64,000 bases of DNA from Rodentibacter trehalosifermentans (GTDB taxonomy: Bacteria > Pseudomonadota > Gammaproteobacteria > Enterobacterales > Pasteurellaceae): NCBI RefSeq assembly GCF_002000545.1, contig NZ_MLHL01000055.1, forward strand, positions 1 through 64,000, read 5' to 3'. Every line of letters begins with the position of its first letter. Position 1 is the stretch's first letter. The notes under the pieces are model-generated. The model searched no databases. It was not told the DNA's origin and saw only the letters and a list, made by a program, of their open reading frames with translations. This document shows positions 58,221 through 64,000 of the stretch, piece after piece. The position numbers and the translations under genes were made by a program.

Positions 58221-58257
58221 TTGACTTAAAATTCAAAAAACATAAAATTCAGGTCAA
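58221..58257. promoter_or_regulatory. Dyad between the MBL-fold and AraC-family genes
   Basis: TTGACTTAAAATT (58221-58233) and AATTCAGGTCAA (58246-58257) form an imperfect inverted repeat in the 139-bp divergent gap. TTGACT could also be the -35 of either gene. Probable operator of the AraC-type regulator. Confidence 0.4.
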
Positions 58258-58277
58258 TTTTATGAGGTGAGAAAAAG

Positions 58278-59219
58278 ATGTCATTACCCACCGTTGCGCT
58301 TGTGCTTTATCCCAATTTCAGTCCTTTTCATTTTTCCGTCCCTTATATGATTTTCACTGCAGAAGTTGAAAATCAGGCACTTTTTCAGGTTAACATTGTG
58401 GCGGAAAGTCCACAGATCTCTCAATCTGCTCATACCTTCATTCAGGCAGACGGTGATTTAAGCTTATTGGACGCTGCCGATTTTGTGGTGATATGCGGCT
58501 GGGATAAGCCGCAAGATGAACCCTCGGAAGCTTTAAAGCAGGCATTAATGCAGGCATATCAGCGGGGAGCAACACTTGTTGGGTTATGTTATGGGGCTTA
58601 TCCCCTTGCTTATACAGGCTTACTTAATGGCAAAAAAGCGACCACTCATTGGTTGGGGGAGGGCGATTTCAAGCAACGTTTTCCCCAAGTGCGGTTAGAT
58701 TGCAACTCAATTTATATTGAAGATTCGGGTGTTATCACCTCTGCGGGCACCGCTGCCGGATTAGATTGCTGTCTTGCCATTGTGCGTAAACAATACGGAG
58801 TGAAAATCGCCAACCAAGTGGCAAGAATATTGGTGATTTCTCCTCATCGGGAGGGGGGCCAAGCTCAATTTATCGAACAGCCCCTCACCCGTAAAACCCC
58901 TAATGAAAATATCAACGAATTATTGGAAGCTATTCGAGCCAGCCTTGCCGAGAATCATTGCATTGATCATCTTGCCGAACGCTTATTGATGAGCCGTAGC
59001 ACCTTTACCCGCCATTTTCGTAAGGCAACAGGTATGGCGTTTAATCAATGGTTGATTGAAATGCGGTTACAAAAGGGGCGGGAATTATTGGAAAGTACCA
59101 AACTGACGATTGAGGAAATCAGCCTACAAATCGGTTTTCATTCCACTACCGCCTTTCGCCAACATTTTAAACAAAAACACCATATTAGCCCGAAACAATG
59201 GCAAAAGCGGTTTGCCTGA
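58278..59219 (+). CDS. GlxA-type AraC-family regulator
   Basis: A 313-residue regulator with an N-terminal DJ-1/PfpI-like domain (VALVLYPNFSPFHFSVPYMIF; GLCYGAYPLAYTGLLNGKKATTHW, about 111-134) and a C-terminal double HTH (about 215-310; HLAERLLMSRSTFTRHFRKATGMAFNQWLIEMRLQKGRELLEST... ISLQIGFHSTTAFRQHFKQK). Such proteins often control detoxification or amine catabolism. Divergent from the MBL-fold gene; 91 bp downstream is the Gfo/Idh/MocA gene. Confidence 0.92.
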   Translation: MSLPTVALVLYPNFSPFHFSVPYMIFTAEVENQALFQVNIVAESPQISQSAHTFIQADGDLSLLDAADFVVICGWDKPQDEPSEALKQALMQAYQRGATLVGLCYGAYPLAYTGLLNGKKATTHWLGEGDFKQRFPQVRLDCNSIYIEDSGVITSAGTAAGLDCCLAIVRKQYGVKIANQVARILVISPHREGGQAQFIEQPLTRKTPNENINELLEAIRASLAENHCIDHLAERLLMSRSTFTRHFRKATGMAFNQWLIEMRLQKGRELLESTKLTIEEISLQIGFHSTTAFRQHFKQKHHISPKQWQKRFA

Positions 59220-59310
59220 GCGCTCAATTCAAGGTGATATTTAATTGAAATAATTTGACGACAAATGAATAATACCTGCCATCACTTTCCCGATTCAAGG
59301 ATAGCCAAAT

Positions 59311-60351
59311 ATGAAAAAAATCAATGTTGCCATTGCCGGTAGCGGATATTCCACCCGTATTTTCCATGTCCCTTTTTTTAAACATGACCCACGTTTTAAC
59401 GTCGTAAAATTTTTTGAACGCGCCACGACAAGAGCGTTAGACTGGTTTCCCCCTATTGAAATTGTCTCAAGTTTTGAAAAATTACTCACCGATGAGGTCG
59501 ATTTCATTGTCATTACCACGCCCAATCAAACCCACTATGAATTTGTTAAACAAGCGCTATTAGCCCAAAAGCATGTATTAGTGGAAAAGCCGTTGGTGGT
59601 GAGTGCCGCCCAAGCATTGGAATTGGCGACGTTAGCCCAAAAACAGGGTGTGGTGCTTTATACCTACCAAAACCGCCGTTGGGATGCACCGGTTGCCACC
59701 GCCCGTGAAATTCTTGCACAAGGCTTGATCGGCAAGCCCGTGGATTGTGAAATTAGGATGGATCGCTATGCCAAAGAAAAAAATGTGAAGGCATGGAAAG
59801 AAACGGGTGAGAAGGGAACAGGCTTGGTTTATGACCTTGGCGTACATTTGATCGATCAGGCCGTCAGTTTGTTTGGCAAACCGCAAGCCGTTTTTGCCGA
59901 TATTCGCTATCAACATCCCGGGGCGTTATCAGACGATAATTTCGATATTCACCTTTATTATGAAAACGGCTTAAAAGTGGCGTTAAAAGCGAGTAAATAT
60001 GTGCGTGAAACCACGCCGTATTTTGCCTTGCACGGCGATTTGGGGTCTTATGTCAAACGCAACCCCGACAATCAAGAAGCTTTGCTGAATCAAGGGGTGA
60101 TTCCACAGGGAAATTGGAATGAAGAAAAGGAAGCCGATTGGGGCATTTTACACACAGAGCTTAACGGTGAAGTGGTGCGAAAACCCTATTCTAACGCCAA
60201 AGCCAGTTACTTGGATTTAGTTGATAATCTCTATCACAGCATTGTCAATAACGCCGAACCGGCAATAAAAACGGAAGAAGTGGCATTTGTCCTCCACATC
60301 ATCGAAAAAGCCTTTGAAAGTGCGGAAAAAGGAATGAAATTGGCGTTATAA
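59311..60351 (+). CDS. Gfo/Idh/MocA-family oxidoreductase
   Basis: A 346-residue NAD(P)-dependent sugar or small-molecule oxidoreductase. Rossmann motif INVAIAGSGYSTRIFHVPFF, family signature HVLVEKPLVVSA (about 90-101, EKP), and catalytic-type region GTGLVYDLGVHLIDQAVSLFG (about 169-189) with D/H as in YdgJ/YhhX-type enzymes. Substrate not predictable. Possibly co-regulated with the upstream AraC gene. Confidence 0.92.
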   Translation: MKKINVAIAGSGYSTRIFHVPFFKHDPRFNVVKFFERATTRALDWFPPIEIVSSFEKLLTDEVDFIVITTPNQTHYEFVKQALLAQKHVLVEKPLVVSAAQALELATLAQKQGVVLYTYQNRRWDAPVATAREILAQGLIGKPVDCEIRMDRYAKEKNVKAWKETGEKGTGLVYDLGVHLIDQAVSLFGKPQAVFADIRYQHPGALSDDNFDIHLYYENGLKVALKASKYVRETTPYFALHGDLGSYVKRNPDNQEALLNQGVIPQGNWNEEKEADWGILHTELNGEVVRKPYSNAKASYLDLVDNLYHSIVNNAEPAIKTEEVAFVLHIIEKAFESAEKGMKLAL

Positions 60352-60385
60352 ATGCTCTGATTCATTTGGCTTACTCTCAATCAAT

Positions 60386-60450
60386 GAAAAGCGCGGTCAA
60401 TTTTTAAAGGATTTTTAAAACCGAAAATCCGAGCAAAATTGACCGCACTT
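60386..60450. terminator. USS-based terminator
   Basis: AAGCGCGGTCAATTTT (60389-60404) and AAAATTGACCGCACTT (60435-60450) pair with one mismatch; an inner hairpin lies in the loop. The left USS has one base changed. Between convergent genes. Confidence 0.8.
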
Positions 60451-60471
60451 CTGATCTGCCTTTATGGTAGA

Positions 60472-61572
60472 TTATTTATCCAACCCTTTCTCTTTCAGCC
60501 ATTTTTCCATTAAATCGGCGAGTTGTCGGTTGTTTTTTTCCCCCATGAGAAAATGGGAATTGCCTTTAATACCAATCTCAGGTAAATGCACTAAGGTGGC
60601 ATCGCCGCCGTGTTTGTTGATGGTGTCCACAAATTGTTTTGCCATGGCAAACTCTGTGCCCCATTTATCTTCACCGACATTTTCTGAGCCGAGTTTGATG
60701 TAGTCACCGTAGTACAGCACGATAGGGATTTGGGTGAGTTTTAAGAAATATTTCATCGGCACCCCCATAGCGGTGGCGGATAAATGTTCAAATCGGGCTT
60801 TGGTGATTTTCGGCATTTCGTTTTCCGGGAAAACAAAAGGTGTGCCACCCGGTTCATAGGCGACAATGCCTTTTACTTTATCGCTACGAATTGCCGTACG
60901 CCAACCGATGGTGCCACCCATGGAATGGGTCACCAACACCGCCCCGTCTGTTTGATTGACCAGTTGCGCCAATACATCGGCGTTTAAATCGTTATCCAAG
61001 GGCCCCGATCCTACAGACCAGCTTTGTTGGAAGGCTTGATAATTGCCCTCTCCCTCAGGGAATTGTTTATTGGGAACAGGGTAGCCCTGTGCATTGTAAT
61101 GCCCCACTCGGGATAAAATATAGAAGGTTTTATCGCCGTACATTGGGTTGCTTGCCCAAGGGGTGGCAGGATCTAAGGCTTGGGTTGAAAGGTTGGATTC
61201 TCCGCTACGAGGTTGATCGAGCAAATAAACAGGATACCCTTTGCGTAAAAAGAGGTTGTTAAAACCTTCACGGCCATCTACCGTGCTTTCCCAAGTGCGT
61301 TTGGATTGTGCCCCGCCGTGTTGGAAAATCAATGGATATTTTTTTGCATTAACCGGTATTTGATAATTCACATAGGCAAAATCACCATAAGCACGTTGAC
61401 CGTTTGGAGAAAGAAAGTTTTTCTGTGAGAACCTGCCTTTGTGGGTTACATAACTTCCGCCCACGGTAAAGCTGCCTTGTTTTTCAATTTGTAAAGTAGA
61501 TGAAGGAACACTTTGGCAAGCTGCCAATAGCGTAACGGAAAGTGCGGTTAAAAAAAGAGGTGTTTTTTTCAT
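60472..61572 (-). CDS. Alpha/beta-hydrolase lipoprotein
   Basis: A 366-residue lipoprotein. Lipobox LLAAC/QSV (Cys about 19); a USS encodes TALS in the signal peptide. Oxyanion region LIFQHGGAQSKRTWE, nucleophile elbow VTHSMGGTIGW (Ser about 216), acid in IVLYYGDYI, and His in KGNSHFLMG (about 341). Paralogue of the hydrolase at 46832-47938. Divergent from the exported aldo-keto reductase; the 207-bp gap contains regulon promoter copy D, so it may share control. Start has CAAGGAAAAT upstream. Confidence 0.9.
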   Translation of the reverse strand: MKKTPLFLTALSVTLLAACQSVPSSTLQIEKQGSFTVGGSYVTHKGRFSQKNFLSPNGQRAYGDFAYVNYQIPVNAKKYPLIFQHGGAQSKRTWESTVDGREGFNNLFLRKGYPVYLLDQPRSGESNLSTQALDPATPWASNPMYGDKTFYILSRVGHYNAQGYPVPNKQFPEGEGNYQAFQQSWSVGSGPLDNDLNADVLAQLVNQTDGAVLVTHSMGGTIGWRTAIRSDKVKGIVAYEPGGTPFVFPENEMPKITKARFEHLSATAMGVPMKYFLKLTQIPIVLYYGDYIKLGSENVGEDKWGTEFAMAKQFVDTINKHGGDATLVHLPEIGIKGNSHFLMGEKNNRQLADLMEKWLKEKGLDK

Positions 61573-61679
61573 ATTTTCCTTGTGTAAACATTAAATTCGG
61601 CATCATTATATTTTTCACATTGTGTAAGATAAATAGGGTTTTCTTCACTAGGCTTTTGAACAAAATTCAACAATTTTCG

Positions 61680-61751
61680 GATTATTGAATTATGTTCAAT
61701 AGGCTATTCGGCTTTTCCCCTCTAATCGAAACAATTTTTTGTGGTTACAAT
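61680..61751 (+). promoter_or_regulatory. Shared regulon promoter, copy D (exported aldo-keto reductase)
   Basis: GATTATTGAAT at 61680-61690, dyad TTGAATTATGTTCAA, CTAATC at 61722 (+42), TACAAT at 61746-61751 (+66), then GCG. Identical spacing to copies A, B and C. Confidence 0.75.
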
Positions 61752-61779
61752 GCGCCCGTTTTTCGTCAAGGAGTTAAGT

Positions 61780-62922
<1,143 letters not shown>

Positions 62923-63005
62923 CCCCAAAAGGTTGGTTTTGTAAAACGCCTGCAAAATCGACCGCCCTTTTTAGCCTATCAACTCGGCTCAAATAATATT
63001 TGCCT

Positions 63006-63122
63006 TAGCGGTCAAAACTTTTTTAGAATTATTCATAAATCACTAGGGCAATTTATTCACACCTTTGGTGCCGTTGGCAAAACCAACGTTTAAAAAACGT
63101 TGTTTTTTGTCACTGCTCTTTT
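63006..63122. repeat. USS-bounded intergenic repeat, diverged copy 3
   Basis: Shares TTATTCAT-AAATCACTA, ATTTATTCACACCTTTGG, a GTTGGCAAAACCAAC hairpin, AACGTT and TTTTTT with copies at 24597 and 26527. Both end USSs are degenerate (agcggtc / cactgctctt). Lies between two genes in the same direction. Confidence 0.65.
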
Positions 63123-63140
63123 TTATCGGGAAAAAATTAA

Positions 63141-64000
63141 ATGAATTTACTTATAAAACTTGTTAAATGGATCGTCATTTTGGCGGTAATGATCGGTATC
63201 GCTGTTTGGGTGTTTTTAACCTATCATCCTGTATGGGGCGGTAAACCTGATGCAGCGAGCCTTGCCAAAATACAAGCCTCGAAACATTATGACGGGACAC
63301 AGTTTCAAAACCTTGAAAAAACGCCACTAATTACTTCTGAAGAACCGCTTTCCCTTTGGCAATGGGCTTATAATCATTTGACGACAGCGGAAGATAAGAA
63401 CCCTAACGCCCCTTTACCGACAGTAAAATTAGATAATTCTCAATGGCAAAACGGTAGCGTGGCGTGGTTGGGTCATTCCACCACCTTGTTTAAAACAGGC
63501 GGCAAACAATTTATTACCGATCCGGTGTTTTATCGTGCCTCACCCGTACCGTTTACAGGTGAACCTTTTGCGATGACAAATAAACCGGTGATTGATGATC
63601 TGCCGAACATTGATGTGGTGCTGATTTCTCACGATCATTATGATCACCTTGATTATCAAGCCATTAAAGAAATTGTAGCGAAAGGAAAAGCCAAACAGTT
63701 TATCGTCCCTCTTGGGGTGAAAGCCCATCTTGTGCGTTGGGGGGTACCTGCCGAGCGCATAACTGAATTGGATTGGGAAGAGCAAACCAATGTGGGCGAT
63801 ATTGCGATTACTTTTGTTCCTGCCCGCCATTTCAGCGGACGTGAAATGAACGTGCAAAATCCAACCTTGTGGGGTGGTTATGTGGTGAAATCCCCGGATT
63901 TATCCCTGTATTTCAGTGCAGACAGTGGCTACGGCAAGCATTATGCCGAGATTATTGCAAAATATGCTCCTTTTGACTTTGTGATGATAGAAAACGGGGC
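63141..64000 (+). CDS. Membrane-anchored metallo-beta-lactamase-fold hydrolase (3' end beyond window)
   Basis: Open from ATG 63141 to the window edge (286 codons, no stop). One N-terminal membrane anchor (LVKWIVILAVMIGIAVWVFLTYHP). Metal motif ISHDHYDHLD (about 170-179), preceded by WLGHSTTLFKTGGKQFITDPVF and followed by ARHFSGRE (His) and FSADSGYGKHY (Asp). This is the NAPE-PLD/RomA-like group of membrane-bound MBL proteins. About 60-80 residues are probably missing. No USS terminator is seen because the end is cut off. Confidence 0.88.
   Translation, partial: MNLLIKLVKWIVILAVMIGIAVWVFLTYHPVWGGKPDAASLAKIQASKHYDGTQFQNLEKTPLITSEEPLSLWQWAYNHLTTAEDKNPNAPLPTVKLDNSQWQNGSVAWLGHSTTLFKTGGKQFITDPVFYRASPVPFTGEPFAMTNKPVIDDLPNIDVVLISHDHYDHLDYQAIKEIVAKGKAKQFIVPLGVKAHLVRWGVPAERITELDWEEQTNVGDIAITFVPARHFSGREMNVQNPTLWGGYVVKSPDLSLYFSADSGYGKHYAEIIAKYAPFDFVMIENG

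Overview
The window comes from a naturally transformable member of the Pasteurellaceae, most likely Haemophilus or Aggregatibacter. The 9-mer AAGTGCGGT (the Haemophilus-type DNA uptake signal, USS) and its complement ACCGCACTT occur dozens of times, often as inverted pairs that act as terminators. Gene blocks match the order I recall from H. influenzae: ilvC/ilvY-rarD-glpE, deoC-thioredoxin-like-hldD, rlmJ-mrcA/comABCDEF-nfuA and oxyR/peroxiredoxin-glutaredoxin. I cannot fix the species. No rRNA, tRNA, CRISPR array, prophage or intact insertion sequence was seen.

Layout. 0-8.3 kb: a frameshifted TonB-dependent haem/transferrin-type receptor with a Fur-like box, gyrB, a classical autotransporter, and a decayed hipBA module with an intact antitoxin and an internally deleted HipA. 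8.5-13 kb: ilvC, a 526-bp inverted-repeat structure, ilvY, rarD, glpE. 13-17.5 kb: a 1439-residue trimeric autotransporter adhesin preceded by a 20-T tract. 17.9-24.5 kb: mazG, deoC, a frameshifted thioredoxin-like gene, heptose genes hldD-waaF-waaC, and a porin frameshifted at codon 3. 24.6-34.4 kb: hslO, rlmJ, mrcA, and the competence operon comABCDEF (type IV pilus assembly and secretin) behind a CRP-S/Sxy site, then nfuA. 34.5-41.5 kb: hel (lipoprotein e/P4), fabR, oxyR, a peroxiredoxin-glutaredoxin fusion, an exported SAM-hydrolase-like protein, two transporters and a SemiSWEET.

42-64 kb is an accessory region rich in redox and detoxification enzymes: a short-chain dehydrogenase, two aldo-keto reductases, MdaB-type quinone reductase, cupin/carboxymuconolactone decarboxylase, an SRPBCC protein, two metallo-beta-lactamase-fold proteins, a Gfo/Idh/MocA oxidoreductase, four exported alpha/beta-hydrolases (two interrupted by a stop codon), LysR and AraC regulators and a DMT exporter. 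It also holds an OLD-like ATPase/nuclease, a DUF4143 ATPase, an orphan Phd antitoxin and several gene remnants.

The main discovery is in this region. Four promoters (43.9, 51.4, 54.9 and 61.7 kb) share one architecture: GATTATTGAAT, then CTAATC exactly 42 bp downstream, then a TAYAAT -10 box exactly 66 bp downstream. One lies in the gap between a LysR gene and an aldo-keto reductase. This looks like an undescribed LysR regulon joining both aldo-keto reductases, an exported hydrolase/cupin operon and an exporter. The same region carries a Neisseria-type DNA uptake sequence hairpin, a Neisseria-like miniature element and a promoter with eight Gs in its spacer, suggesting part of it came from Neisseria by transformation. 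Two intergenic repeat families (three copies and two copies) and several homopolymer frameshifts complete the picture. Some frameshifts may be assembly errors.
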